From NCBI RefSeq assembly GCF_000622385.1, contig NZ_JASD01000008.1, positions 1,612,001 through 1,676,000 of the forward strand: 64,000 nt of DNA. Reading direction: 5' to 3'. The notes under the pieces were generated by a model. That model ran no database searches and had not been told where the DNA came from. It saw only the letters and a program-made list of their open reading frames with translations. The position numbers and the translations under genes were made by a program. Below are positions 1-9,308 of this stretch, piece by piece; position 1 is the stretch's first letter, and every line of letters starts with the position of its first letter. This DNA is from Sulfitobacter noctilucicola. Lineage in GTDB: Bacteria > Pseudomonadota > Alphaproteobacteria > Rhodobacterales > Rhodobacteraceae.

Positions 1-1
1 A

Positions 2-805
2 GAGCTTCGCCAGACCGCTGATCAGCTTTCGCGGCAGGCAGAACAGAACGCGGCTTCGGTCGAGGAAACATCCGCAGCTCTTGAGGAATTGGCAGCCAGT
101 TTGAAAAATGTGAGTGCAAACGTGGATGAAGTACGCACAACCGCGATTGACGCGAGCACGGCGGCCCAGTCGAGCGAGGTTATCGCGTCGGAGGCGGCGG
201 AATCGATGGACCGGATCGCAGAAGGCTCGACCGAGATTTCGCGGGTGACAGCTGTCATTGACGATATCGCTTTCCAGATCAATCTGCTTGCACTGAATGC
301 AGGCGTAGAAGCGGCACGTGCGGGAGACGCAGGACGAGGCTTTGCCGTGGTCGCGTCCGAGGTCCGCTCGCTCGCCCAACGTGCAAGTGATGCCGCGCAA
401 GAGATCGGAACAGTCATCAAACAAAGTGATCATGCGGTGAGCGAAGGTGTGACCAAAGTTGCAAGCGCAAAGATGTCCCTCGAAAACATTGCCAAAAGCG
501 TCTTGGAAATCTCGGCAAGCGTTAACGAGGTATCAACCGCAGTGACCGAACAATCCGCGGGTATCAGCGAGATCACAAACGCAGTGGGCCATATTGATGC
601 TGTCACGCAAAAGCAGGCGGCATCTTTCGAAGAGGTCACGGCCTCAAGTCACGTTCTGGCTGATGAGGCCCGTGATCTGCGTGCGACAACTTCGCGCTTC
701 AGAATTAGTGAGAATGTTCATGCGGGCGGCAGCGAAAAAGATGATGGTTTCATTGATGGTGAACAGGCACAAGACACGGCAGGGTCCGGGTCGGTCGCCG
801 CTTGA
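2..805 (+). CDS. Methyl-accepting chemotaxis protein, C-terminal part (5' end outside window)
   Basis: The reading frame is open from the window's left edge, so the sensor and membrane parts are missing. About 267 residues remain, all from the cytoplasmic signalling helical hairpin. The hairpin tip is recognisable ([20 protein letters not shown], then [15 protein letters not shown]), and this is the segment that contacts CheW and CheA in this family. Alanine- and serine-rich heptad repeats on both sides fit the methylation helices. The tail is acidic and ends GSVAA, with no NWETF-type CheR-docking pentapeptide. The next gene converges on it. The ligand cannot be inferred from this part. Confidence 0.93.
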   Translation, partial: ELRQTADQLSRQAEQNAASVEETSAALEELAASLKNVSANVDEVRTTAIDASTAAQSSEVIASEAAESMDRIAEGSTEISRVTAVIDDIAFQINLLALNAGVEAARAGDAGRGFAVVASEVRSLAQRASDAAQEIGTVIKQSDHAVSEGVTKVASAKMSLENIAKSVLEISASVNEVSTAVTEQSAGISEITNAVGHIDAVTQKQAASFEEVTASSHVLADEARDLRATTSRFRISENVHAGGSEKDDGFIDGEQAQDTAGSGSVAA

Positions 806-856
806 GAATAGTGTTCTGGCCAGCTGTTGGATGTCGTCGATGGCCACCCTTTACCG

Positions 857-1870
857 TCAGGTTTTGAACAGCATCGCGAATATAGGGGCACCCGGAATAA
901 CAATGATTATCCGCAATACATGGTGGGCAATGACAAAAGCCATATCCGCACCGACGATCAGTGCCAGAACGGTTAGCTCTGCCTGACCACCCGGCGCAAA
1001 GGCGAGCAGGGTTTCCATCGGTGGGGCAAGACCCGCAGCATAGATAACTTCCGCGAAAATCACTGTCAGGATGATGAGGATCACACAAAACCCCAGACCC
1101 GCTGTTAGATCCCGACGGATCTCGGTCAGTGAAATTCCGGCATACTTTGCGCCGACAGACATCCCGATAAAGAACTGTGCGGCGCAGATCGCCTCAACCG
1201 GAGGACGATGATGTAATACACCGACAAGTGCTAAAGCCGCCGCAGCGATAAGCGAGCCAAGAATAGACGCACCGAATAAGCCGATCCGCTTAGCGATCTG
1301 CCAGCCAAAAAGTGCGCAAAGCACCATCATCAAAAGCTGATCGGGCGGGATACTTACGACAGGCGCACCGGGCGGGGTGCTCAGATCCGCTTGCCAAACG
1401 CTTTGCAAAAGAAACGGCAGCGCCACGACGATTACCAGAACGCGGGTTGCATGGATCAAAGACATGGCCCTGACATTGCCGCCTGCTTCTTCACCAAAGA
1501 CCAGCATATCCTGCGAGCCGCCGGGCATCGTTGCATAGTAGCTGGTGGCAAAATCATAGCCCCAGACACGATGAAAATAGGGTACGCCGATGACACTTAT
1601 GACGCCATCCATCACTGGTATCATCAATAAAGTTGGCCAAAAGCCCAACAACGTAAAGAGTAAAGCCTGCGTAAATGTGGCACCGACGACGACGCCGAGA
1701 ATGGTGCGCATCGCTTCGTTCAGGGGTTTGTTTCCGCCCATTGGCACACCAGTCAACGCGGCACTTAAGCAGGCGAAAATTGGCCCCAGCAGCCCTGGCA
1801 GGGGCAGTCAGCGGTAGTGAAACACTGCGACGCTGATCGACGCGATAACAAATGTGAAGCCGATTTGCAT
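857..1870 (-). pseudogene. AbrB-family membrane protein with an in-frame stop near the N-terminus
   Basis: From an ATG at 1870-1868 the frame reads a 20-residue hydrophobic start (MQIGFTFVIASISVAVFHYR), a TGA at 1810-1808, then LPLPGLLGPIFACL and about 300 more residues in the same frame. The PLPGLLGP stretch and the many later membrane segments match the AbrB family (COG3180, often labelled putative ammonia monooxygenase), which is usually about 350 residues; the full frame here has 337 codons. A TTG at 1756 could restart translation, but it would lose the conserved first part. Either the gene is recently inactivated or the base is a sequencing error. Family members are membrane proteins of poorly known function. 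It converges with the chemoreceptor gene. Confidence 0.7.
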
Positions 1871-2143
1871 CAGGTGCGCCACCAGCCGCCGAGCGTTTCG
1901 GCCGACACTGCTTGTTCGTAGCATCCCGATATCACGCCGCCCGAGAACAATATCGACACAGCGGTAGAGATAGAAACGCGCATGAAGGCCGATCCGACGA
2001 TGTCAGTTATTGGCCGGATCATGTGGACTACTGTCGAGAATGCCAAGTACAAAGCACGAATGTATCGGCCTGTTTGACGCAAAAGGGTCTCTGCCGCGCG
2101 ATGGCCTGATTAGAGATCCCGCATATGCCCCACCTGTCAGTGC

Positions 2144-3706
2144 CTAAAGAGCAACTTCGATCAGTCGCGGTCCGGTGCTTTCCAATCCGTCAGCGAGCGC
2201 ATCCTCAAGCTCAGTGCAAGTGGTCACGCGACTGGCAGATACGCCCATCGAATGCGACATCTCCACCCAGTTGAGCGCGGGGCGGTCGAGCGAAAGCATG
2301 TCGATCGCACGAGGACCAGGGTTCTGGACTCCCACGTTCGTCAGCTCCCCGCGCAGGATCTGATAGCTGCGGTTGGCGAAGATCAACACTGTTATATCAA
2401 GGTCCTCGCGGGCCATGCTCCATAGCGCTTGCACCGTGTACATCGCCGATCCATCACCGGTCAGGGCCATCACTTTGCGATCTGGGCAAGCGACGGCGGC
2501 ACCAATGGCGGCGGGCAGCCCATACCCGATAGAGCCCCCGCAGTTGTTAAGCCAAGTATGCGCGGGTGCACCTTGCGTCGCAGGGAAGAAAGCGCGGCCT
2601 GTGGTGACGGATTCGTCCACAACGATCCCGTTTTCGGGGATCGCCCTGCCGATCAACGTGGCAAGACTGTCGAGCGTGATCGGTCCTTCGGGACGGTCGG
2701 GAAGGTCTGCTTTGGCGACATGCGCGGGTGCTGTTTCTTTGGCTTCGGTCGCCACGCAAAGCGCTTCAAGTGCAGAAGTCAGATCAGTACCTGCGGGTGC
2801 GAGCGGAACGATTTCGGCATCCGGAGCCGTCAGAACAGCCGGTTTGCCGGGATAGGCGAAAAAACCGATGGGAGGGCGGGCACCTACTAGGACGATACGT
2901 TTGAACGGTGCCAGTACCTTGAGCGCGATATCAATCGGATAGGGAACGCGACCTACGATCACACGTCCCGCACCCCGCTCCATCCGTGCATTGGCCCACT
3001 CAGACTGCAGTTTGCATCCGGTCTTTGCAGCGATCTGTCCCGCGATGTGAAGGTTGTCTTCGGTCAGGGCCGCGCCACCCAAGAGCAGCAGGCTTTCCGG
3101 TCCCAAAAGCGCCTGGGCTGCATCAGCAAGCAGGTTGATTGCGAATACTTCCGGTTCGGGGACGGGCAGGGGATCATGCCGCACGCCCCCTTCGTTCCAA
3201 GCCGTGTCGCTGGGCAAAATCAGCGATACGATCTGGCCGGGAGCAACCTGCGCTGCCTGAACCGCGCGTGCGGCATCTTCACCCACAGTTGCGGCGGATT
3301 TCGACGTGTGCACCCAATGGGAAACGGGTCGTGCAATCCCTTCGATGTCGGACATCAAGGGCGCATCCAGCTCGATGTGGCTGGCGGCATGTTCGCCAAT
3401 GATGTTGACCACGCCCGAGCCTGCTTTCTTCGCGTTGTGAAGGTTCGACAGGCCATTGGCCAGACCGGGACCGAGGTGGAGCAGGGTGGACGCAGGTTTG
3501 CCCTTCATCCGCCAGTATCCATCCGCAGCACCTGTGGCGACACCTTCCTGCAACGCCAGCACGGAGCGCATGCCGGGGATGTGGTCGAGAGCCGCAACAA
3601 AATGCATCTCTGACGTGCCGGGGTTGGTAAAGCATACGTCCACACCGCTATCGATCAGCGTATGTACCAGACTTTCGGCTCCGTTCATTGTCGGTGTATC
3701 GCTCAT
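2144..3706 (-). CDS. Thiamine-diphosphate-dependent enzyme, acetolactate synthase-like
   Basis: This 520-residue protein has the three-domain layout of ThDP decarboxylases and lyases. Glu54, in LALQEG, is at the position of the glutamate that activates the cofactor. The ThDP/metal motif starts at GDGSA (about residue 417) and ends with Asn near 445 (FANRSY). The ATG at 3706 overlaps the stop of the upstream acyl-CoA ligase (ATGA), which decides the start over a longer frame beginning at 3733. It is the last gene of the operon after a TAXI TRAP transporter and the ligase. Being next to a ligase suggests a 2-oxoacid or 2-hydroxyacyl-CoA substrate rather than branched-chain amino acid synthesis; this is inference. 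Benzoylformate-decarboxylase-like or 2-hydroxyacyl-CoA-lyase-like activity is equally possible. Confidence 0.82.
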   Translation of the reverse strand: MSDTPTMNGAESLVHTLIDSGVDVCFTNPGTSEMHFVAALDHIPGMRSVLALQEGVATGAADGYWRMKGKPASTLLHLGPGLANGLSNLHNAKKAGSGVVNIIGEHAASHIELDAPLMSDIEGIARPVSHWVHTSKSAATVGEDAARAVQAAQVAPGQIVSLILPSDTAWNEGGVRHDPLPVPEPEVFAINLLADAAQALLGPESLLLLGGAALTEDNLHIAGQIAAKTGCKLQSEWANARMERGAGRVIVGRVPYPIDIALKVLAPFKRIVLVGARPPIGFFAYPGKPAVLTAPDAEIVPLAPAGTDLTSALEALCVATEAKETAPAHVAKADLPDRPEGPITLDSLATLIGRAIPENGIVVDESVTTGRAFFPATQGAPAHTWLNNCGGSIGYGLPAAIGAAVACPDRKVMALTGDGSAMYTVQALWSMAREDLDITVLIFANRSYQILRGELTNVGVQNPGPRAIDMLSLDRPALNWVEMSHSMGVSASRVTTCTELEDALADGLESTGPRLIEVAL

Positions 3707-5280
3707 GCTTTTGGCTCCGGTGTGTTGGCCCAATAGGGGACGCGTAGGTCTTTCTTCAGTATTTTTCCGATGGTGCTGCGCGGCAGGCTATTGCGTATTT
3801 CTACGCCGGCAAGGCGCTGGCTTTTGCCAAGCACTCCATTCGCGCGGTCGCGGATGTCGTCGGCACTGCGGGTCGCGCCATTGCGCAGGACAACCAGCCC
3901 CAAGGGCGTTTCGCCCCAAGCATCGGACGGGATGCCGATTACGGCGGCGTCGGTCACGTCGGGGTCTTCAAGCAGGACAAGCTCTAGATCATTGGCGTAA
4001 ATGTTCAAACCGCCAGAAATGATCATGTCTTTCTTGCGGTCGGACAGCACCAAAAAGCCATCGGCGTCAAAGCTGCCCATATCGCCGGAGCGGAAGTACA
4101 CCTCGCCCTCTGCGTTGCGCCAGATGTAGTCTGCAGTCAGGTCATCCCGGCCATAGTAGCCTGCCATCATGGTTGGTCCGCGCCCGCAAATCTCGCCCAC
4201 AGTGCCTTGTGGGACTTCTTTGCCCGCGCCGTCGATCAGCCGGATGTCATTGCCGGGGGCCAATTTGCCAACAGTGTGCAATTTGGTCGGAAATTCGTCA
4301 GCCACGAGAACAGTTACACCGCCACCTTCGGTAAGGCCGTAGTATTCGATGAGCTTGCCGGGGAAGCGGGCCAGAACGTCTGCTTTGACATCGGCGCGCA
4401 GAGGGGCGGAGGTTGAGAATTTGACGCGCATTGAAGACAGATCAAAGTCATCGAAGTCCGGCACATCCATGATGCGTTTGTATTGCACAGGGACAAGCAT
4501 CGTATGAGTTATCTTCTCTGCCTGCACGATCTCAAGATACCCGAGTGCGTCGAACTTTGGCATAAGATGTACGGTCGATCCGCCAAACAACGTGGGGACA
4601 AAAGCCACAATGGTGGTGTTGGAATAGAGCGGGGTCGAGATGAGCGTGCGGGCGTTGTCATCGTAGCCGTTGGGTGTCACGCGGTCCATTTGCGCGGCGC
4701 GCATCGCGTGGTTCTGCACGATCCCTTTCGGAGTGCCGGTGGTGCCGGATGAATAGATCAGGTTGAACGGGTCATCCATGTCGATCGGGATCATCGGGTC
4801 GGTCTTGGCGGCAGCGTCCAATGCGGCGATATATGGCGTATAGTCAGGGTGTTCGAAATCAATTGCAAAGCGTTCAATCGGGAGGTCGCGCAGGAAGCCG
4901 TCCACCAGATCGAGGTATTGCTTTGCGACGAAAATCGCCTTTGGCGCACTGTCGCGCAGCATTTTTTCGAGCGCCTGCGGAGATGCCATGGACGACAGCG
5001 GTGTGACGCATCCGCCCGCACGGATGATGCCCATGAACAAGGTCGCGTAGGGGATGGAGTTGGGCGACAGGATTGCCACATTTCCCTGACGCTCAAGTCC
5101 GAGATCAAGCAGCAGATTGGCCACCGCGTTCAGGTCAATGTCGAACGCGCCCCACGACAGGCGCTGGTCGCCGCAAACCAGCGCCAACCTATCTGGATGC
5201 GACTTGGCGTTGCTGCGGATGCGGTCAACGATTGTTTCAGACAGGCTGGCTGGCGGAATAGGTGGATTTATCGGGATCAT
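3703..5280 (-). CDS. AMP-binding acyl-CoA synthetase
   Basis: This 525-residue adenylate-forming enzyme should activate a carboxylic acid with ATP and couple it to CoA. Visible core motifs are the phosphate loop SGTTGTPKG (residues 178-186), YGLTEGGG (315-321), the hinge region RSGDMGSFDADGFL followed by DRKKDMIISGG, and the C-terminal catalytic lysine region in RSTIGKILKKDLR. An ATG at 5328 is possible, but the ATG at 5280 lies just past the permease stop and has a GAGG ribosome site at a normal distance, so it is preferred. It is cotranscribed with a TAXI TRAP transporter upstream and a ThDP enzyme downstream (4-base overlap). The imported acid is therefore probably activated here. The substrate is not readable from sequence. 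Confidence 0.9.
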   Translation of the reverse strand: MIPINPPIPPASLSETIVDRIRSNAKSHPDRLALVCGDQRLSWGAFDIDLNAVANLLLDLGLERQGNVAILSPNSIPYATLFMGIIRAGGCVTPLSSMASPQALEKMLRDSAPKAIFVAKQYLDLVDGFLRDLPIERFAIDFEHPDYTPYIAALDAAAKTDPMIPIDMDDPFNLIYSSGTTGTPKGIVQNHAMRAAQMDRVTPNGYDDNARTLISTPLYSNTTIVAFVPTLFGGSTVHLMPKFDALGYLEIVQAEKITHTMLVPVQYKRIMDVPDFDDFDLSSMRVKFSTSAPLRADVKADVLARFPGKLIEYYGLTEGGGVTVLVADEFPTKLHTVGKLAPGNDIRLIDGAGKEVPQGTVGEICGRGPTMMAGYYGRDDLTADYIWRNAEGEVYFRSGDMGSFDADGFLVLSDRKKDMIISGGLNIYANDLELVLLEDPDVTDAAVIGIPSDAWGETPLGLVVLRNGATRSADDIRDRANGVLGKSQRLAGVEIRNSLPRSTIGKILKKDLRVPYWANTPEPKA

Positions 5281-5287
5281 ATCAGCC

Positions 5288-7276
5288 TCAGGCGGGGGTA
5301 GGTTCGGCGGCTTTGGCCCGCCATGCAATCAACATCGGTATGGCGCAAAGGGCGGCACCCATCAGAAAGGACGCACCATAGCTGAGATCAATAAGATCGG
5401 TCTTGGGTTTTGCGATCAGCAAGCCCCCAAAGAACAGCACGATCCGCAGGGGGATGCCCGCTGACCCCGTCAGGGGACCGACCAGACTGATATAACCCTG
5501 AAACGCGGATGAGATCATCGCAACACCGATAAGTGCACAGCTTAGTGCGACAACGATCTCCCAAGCGGGGGCCTGACCAATCAGCGCGGGGTTAAGAACG
5601 AAGAGGAACGGAGCGATATAGATCACACCCCCGAGACGCATCGCTTCGAACCCTGTTGCGATGGGGTTGGAACCGGCCATTGTGGACGCCGCGAAGGCAC
5701 CCAAAGCCACCGGTGGTGTGATATAGCTGACCATCCCCCAGTAGAGGATGAAAAGGTGTACCGCGAGCGTGTTCAGTCCGCCGGTTTCCAGCGCAGGTGC
5801 CAGAACCACGGCCAGGAAGATATAGCAGGCGGTGACCGTCATCCCCATGCCAAAGATAAATGCCGTAAGCGCGCCCATCAGCAACAATACCAGCGTGTTG
5901 TCGCCAGCCATAAAGACCAGCTCGTTCACCAGTGTGCCTGCCAGACCGGTGGCAGAGAAGGACCCGACGATAAGCCCGACACCAAGAAGGATGGCAGTCA
6001 GCTCGGCCAACCCCATACCAACGCCGACGATCATATTGCCCAGACGTTCCATGTTCAGGCGATAACGTGCGCGGAACTGGTTTACCGCCAGCAAAAGTGC
6101 CGTGGCGTAGAAGGGAGCAGAGGTCTCCTGACGCAGGCCGATCATCATGTAGAGCAGCAGCGCGAAGACGAAGATATACGGCCAGCCCTCTTTCATCACG
6201 GCCCGTAGAACGGGCAGGTCGGGTTTGGGCAGGCCACGCAAACCGCGACGGGCGGAATAGGCGTCGATCTGTGCAAACAGACTCCAGTAGTAGAGGATGC
6301 TTGGTATCGCCGCGGCAAGCGCGATTTCCACGTATGGGCGCGACAGGAAGGACGCCATGATAAAGGCTGTGGCCCCCATGATAGGTGGCATCAATACGCC
6401 GCCCGTGGAGGCGCAGGCCTCGGTCGCCGCGGCAGTCTTGGCGCTGAAACCGGTCTTGCGCATCGCAGGGATGGACACAGCACCGGTGGTCAGAACGTTG
6501 GAGATCACGGAACCGGACATGGAGCCCATAAAGCCACTGGCAAAGATCGAGACCTTCGCCGCGCCACCCCGATAGCCGCCAACCATACCAAGTGCGAGAT
6601 CATTGAAGAACTGGCCGCCACCGGTACGTTGCAGCACGGCACCAAATAGGATGAAGCCGATGACAACGCCGCCAAAGGCTTTCATCGGAATACCGAAAGA
6701 GCTTTCGGCGGAATAGATATGATAGGGCACGGTCTGCATGAACGTGCTTTGAAAGCCCGAGAACGGATCAGGCACGTGACCGGCGAAAGTCGGATAGAAG
6801 GCAAAGAGCACAACGATCAGAAACAGGATCAAACCGCCTGCGCGGCGCGTCGCCTCAAGGATCAGAAAGAAAAATACGACTGAAACGTATTGGGCCGTTT
6901 CGGGGGCGGCATATTCCCAGCCTTGCGACAGGTTGGTCTGCGCAGTTTGAGACAGGTATCCGGTGGTGGCAAGCGAGAGCGCAAAGAGCAGCCAGTCCAG
7001 TATGGATGGCTGGCCACCCTTGCCGCCCCGCATCTGGAAAATCAGAAAAGTGAGGGCCAGAAAAAGCCCGCCGAGGATATAAAGGTAACGTCCTTCAATC
7101 AGGACCAGTCCAAAAAGCTGCGCATTGAAGAGCTGGTTGATCACCAGAACAAGCGAGAGCAGCGTACCGCCCACAACCACCCAGCGTGCAGGCCCGGCAA
7201 GCCGCTCTGCTGGAGTGGCACCATCAATGGCCACAGCTTCGATTTTGCCAGCGGCAGGGGATTTTGGATCAGTCAT
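5288..7276 (-). CDS. TRAP transporter fused permease (4TM + 12TM), TAXI type
   Basis: This 662-residue protein is almost entirely hydrophobic segments. It joins the small (DctQ-like) and large (DctM-like) TRAP membrane subunits in one chain, the usual form in TAXI-type TRAP systems. Large-subunit hallmarks are visible, such as the glycine-rich GSMSGSVISNVLTTGAVSIP and a TGGVLMPPIMGATAF segment. It uses ion gradients to import the ligand delivered by the periplasmic receptor encoded just upstream (7357-8493). An 11-bp perfect hairpin lies between the receptor and permease genes. The downstream ligase starts 7 bases after its stop, so the genes form one operon. Confidence 0.93.
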   Translation of the reverse strand: MTDPKSPAAGKIEAVAIDGATPAERLAGPARWVVVGGTLLSLVLVINQLFNAQLFGLVLIEGRYLYILGGLFLALTFLIFQMRGGKGGQPSILDWLLFALSLATTGYLSQTAQTNLSQGWEYAAPETAQYVSVVFFFLILEATRRAGGLILFLIVVLFAFYPTFAGHVPDPFSGFQSTFMQTVPYHIYSAESSFGIPMKAFGGVVIGFILFGAVLQRTGGGQFFNDLALGMVGGYRGGAAKVSIFASGFMGSMSGSVISNVLTTGAVSIPAMRKTGFSAKTAAATEACASTGGVLMPPIMGATAFIMASFLSRPYVEIALAAAIPSILYYWSLFAQIDAYSARRGLRGLPKPDLPVLRAVMKEGWPYIFVFALLLYMMIGLRQETSAPFYATALLLAVNQFRARYRLNMERLGNMIVGVGMGLAELTAILLGVGLIVGSFSATGLAGTLVNELVFMAGDNTLVLLLMGALTAFIFGMGMTVTACYIFLAVVLAPALETGGLNTLAVHLFILYWGMVSYITPPVALGAFAASTMAGSNPIATGFEAMRLGGVIYIAPFLFVLNPALIGQAPAWEIVVALSCALIGVAMISSAFQGYISLVGPLTGSAGIPLRIVLFFGGLLIAKPKTDLIDLSYGASFLMGAALCAIPMLIAWRAKAAEPTPA

Positions 7277-7310
7277 GGGAACCTCGGATGAACAGGCGAT
7301 AAAACGACGT

Positions 7311-7340
7311 GGACCGGCCAGATGTTAAGCTGGCCGGTCC
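7311..7340 (-). terminator. Hairpin between TAXI receptor and permease genes
   Basis: GGACCGGCCAG (7311-7321) and CTGGCCGGTCC (7330-7340) form a perfect 11-bp stem with an 8-base loop. No strong T run follows on the minus strand, only a short TTTT some bases later, so it may be an mRNA-stabilising or attenuating structure rather than a full terminator. Its place between the receptor and permease genes would favour excess receptor. Confidence 0.5.
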
Positions 7341-7356
7341 CGTAATTTCGACAAGA

Positions 7357-8493
7357 TCAGAAGACGATGTTAAAACCGCCGTCTTCCAATGCCTTACGAC
7401 GCGCTTCGGCCCAGGCTGAAGTCCAGTCTTCTGGGTTTTCTGCCTTGAGAGCTTCCCATGCGGACTGCAACGCGGCCTGACGTGCGATCAGCCCGTCATT
7501 GTGCGCTTGCGCTGCATCACTCCAGACGCCCGCTTCGGTGTAATAGCGGATGGCACCTTCGTGGTAAGGGACAACCCATTCCATGTTCTGCTTGTCCATG
7601 GACCAGCCACCGATACCGGGTGCCTTGCCATCATACTGCGGGAACAGCTCAACCATCGCTTTGGTCATGTTATAGACCAGATCGGCTTCGGTGCTCTCAA
7701 TTGCGGTAAGAACAGGATAGGCATAGCCCGCGCCCTGATAGCCGTCTGTGCCATCAATCGTCGCGCCAACCTTGGCTTTGTTTACCTGAAAGAAGGGTGC
7801 GATGCCCTGCATTGCAGCAAGGCCATCGGTGTTTTCCGGATCAATCGGTGGCCAGAACAATCCGCGCGGACCTGCTTCGGCCTCATAAGCCTTGCCGGAG
7901 TTGGTGGAGGCAAATGCCGCATCAACCTGACCTTCGATGAGGCCGGTCCAGCTAGCCCCGAATCCGCCGAAATCTACACGTTCGACATCATCCCACGTCA
8001 GACCGCCATAGGCGAGGTATGCTTCGGTGTTCACGTTCAGCGCCGGTGCGCCAACGATATAGGCCACGCGCTTGCCTTTGAGGTCTGCATAGGTCTCGAT
8101 TCCCAGATCACCGGCAACACCAACCGCCAGATTGATGGCACCACCATTGTTCGCCATCAGGACGCGAATAGGCTGTGGACCCCAGTTTTCCTCACCGAAA
8201 TCAAACACGCCTTCCTGCGCCATGAAGCTGCCGCCGACACCGGTCGCGGAGAACTGTACACGACCCTGCCGCAGCGGTTCTGTGCGTGACACGTCATTCT
8301 TGCCGGGCAGCACGCGCAGGTTCACACCTGTGGCGTCTTGCAATGCCGCGCCGATGGCAACGGCTTGGTTGTATCCGGCAGAGCCTGTTCCGTAAGCGGT
8401 CCATGACAGCTGTTTAGGCAGCTCGATGTCGCTTGCAAAGGCAGCGGTAGCGGTCATGCACAAGGCTGCCGCAGCTGTTCTCAAGTAAATCAT
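7357..8493 (-). CDS. TAXI-family TRAP transporter periplasmic receptor
   Basis: This 378-residue exported protein begins with a signal peptide (MIYLRTAAAALCMTATAAFA, then SDIEL). The mature start WTAYGTGSAGYNQAVAIG is the typical first lobe of TAXI receptors. The ATG at 8493 has a strong GGGAGGA ribosome site, so the frame extension to 8550 is rejected. It should capture the substrate in the periplasm and pass it to the fused permease encoded next. The distal genes (acyl-CoA ligase, ThDP enzyme) suggest an organic acid ligand. TAXI receptors as a family include glutamate- and carboxylate-type binders, so the ligand is open. Confidence 0.92.
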   Translation of the reverse strand: MIYLRTAAAALCMTATAAFASDIELPKQLSWTAYGTGSAGYNQAVAIGAALQDATGVNLRVLPGKNDVSRTEPLRQGRVQFSATGVGGSFMAQEGVFDFGEENWGPQPIRVLMANNGGAINLAVGVAGDLGIETYADLKGKRVAYIVGAPALNVNTEAYLAYGGLTWDDVERVDFGGFGASWTGLIEGQVDAAFASTNSGKAYEAEAGPRGLFWPPIDPENTDGLAAMQGIAPFFQVNKAKVGATIDGTDGYQGAGYAYPVLTAIESTEADLVYNMTKAMVELFPQYDGKAPGIGGWSMDKQNMEWVVPYHEGAIRYYTEAGVWSDAAQAHNDGLIARQAALQSAWEALKAENPEDWTSAWAEARRKALEDGGFNIVF

Positions 8494-8739
8494 TTCATTC
8501 CTCCCATGTGTGGTTCCGGGTTCCGCATAAGCGGAATCTGATCCGGTCAAGCAATCAGCGCTTTTTGAAACGCAGTTTCGCTATGTGGAATGAGTATGGA
8601 GTTTGTTCAAAGGGTGTCAACACGACACGGGGTGCCGGAAAAGAATTTTAAGTCGAAAGGACCCAGCGTTACTTCAACACATTCAGCATCTTGGGGTTTC
8701 TCGTGTCAAGGTAACCTTCTGCCATTGCTGTAAGTCCGC

Positions 8740-9225
8740 CTAGGCATCCGGTTCGCGCACCAACATCGCAAGGCTTTCTGCGGTCAGGACCGGTTTGTTG
8801 CTTCCTGCACATTCCATCGTGTTCTCAGTTGTCATCAGATACCGTCGGTTTTTCTTTTTCTCGAAACCGGTCAGCTTTGAGTGCAGGCGAAGCTTTGATC
8901 CGGCGGGCACAGGGGCAAGGAATCGAACCTTGTTAAGTCCATAGTTTACAGCTGCCGAAGTGCCTTCGGGCACTACGCCAATCTCCATCGCCATCACGGA
9001 CAGCATCGACAGCGTGAGGTAGCCGTGGGCCACTGGCCCGCCAAAGGGGCTTTCCTCCTGCGCCCGCTCCACATCGATATGGATCCATTGTGTATCGCCG
9101 GTGCAATCTGCAAACATGTTGATCGCTTCTTGTGTCACAACATGCCAGTCAGACGTGCCCAACGGTTCACCGACCATATTGCCAAGGGCATCATAAGTAA
9201 GTCTGTGGATGATCGCTCTCCTCAT
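8740..9225 (-). CDS. MaoC-like (R)-hydratase/dehydratase
   Basis: This 161-residue protein has a single hot-dog fold of the MaoC type. The hydratase signature is clear: FADCTGDTQWIHID, followed by SPFGGPVAHGYLTLSM, with the catalytic Asp and His of the D-x4-H motif in the first segment. Family members hydrate enoyl-CoA to (R)-3-hydroxyacyl-CoA. The phasin gene lies 83 bases upstream on the same strand, so supply of monomers for polyhydroxyalkanoate is a reasonable role, as for PhaJ. The TAXI TRAP receptor gene starts about 250 bases downstream and probably has its own promoter. The exact acyl chain preference is unknown. Confidence 0.88.
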   Translation of the reverse strand: MRRAIIHRLTYDALGNMVGEPLGTSDWHVVTQEAINMFADCTGDTQWIHIDVERAQEESPFGGPVAHGYLTLSMLSVMAMEIGVVPEGTSAAVNYGLNKVRFLAPVPAGSKLRLHSKLTGFEKKKNRRYLMTTENTMECAGSNKPVLTAESLAMLVREPDA

Positions 9226-9250
9226 CTTGAGGTGCCGCCAGAAGTAGCGG

Positions 9251-9304
9251 TCCGGCCACGCAGGCCGGATCGATTTTATGCCGGTGAAGACCTTTTAAAA
9301 GGTC
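9251..9304. other. Two short inverted repeats in the phasin-maoC spacer
   Basis: TCCGGCC (9251-9257) pairs with GGCCGGA (9263-9269) across a 5-base loop. GACCTTTTAAAAGGTC (9289-9304) is a perfect 16-base palindrome immediately after the phasin stop codon. They may form an intercistronic structure or a protein site. No canonical T run follows either. Confidence 0.35.
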
Positions 9305-9308
9305 GGGT

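Noticed and set aside
1870..2082. Open frame of 70 codons with hydrophobic stretches upstream of the AbrB-like gene
   Set aside because: It does not match a family I recognise and runs in a different frame from the AbrB-like gene. It could be a remnant, but nothing supports a gene call in the 273-base gap 1871-2143.
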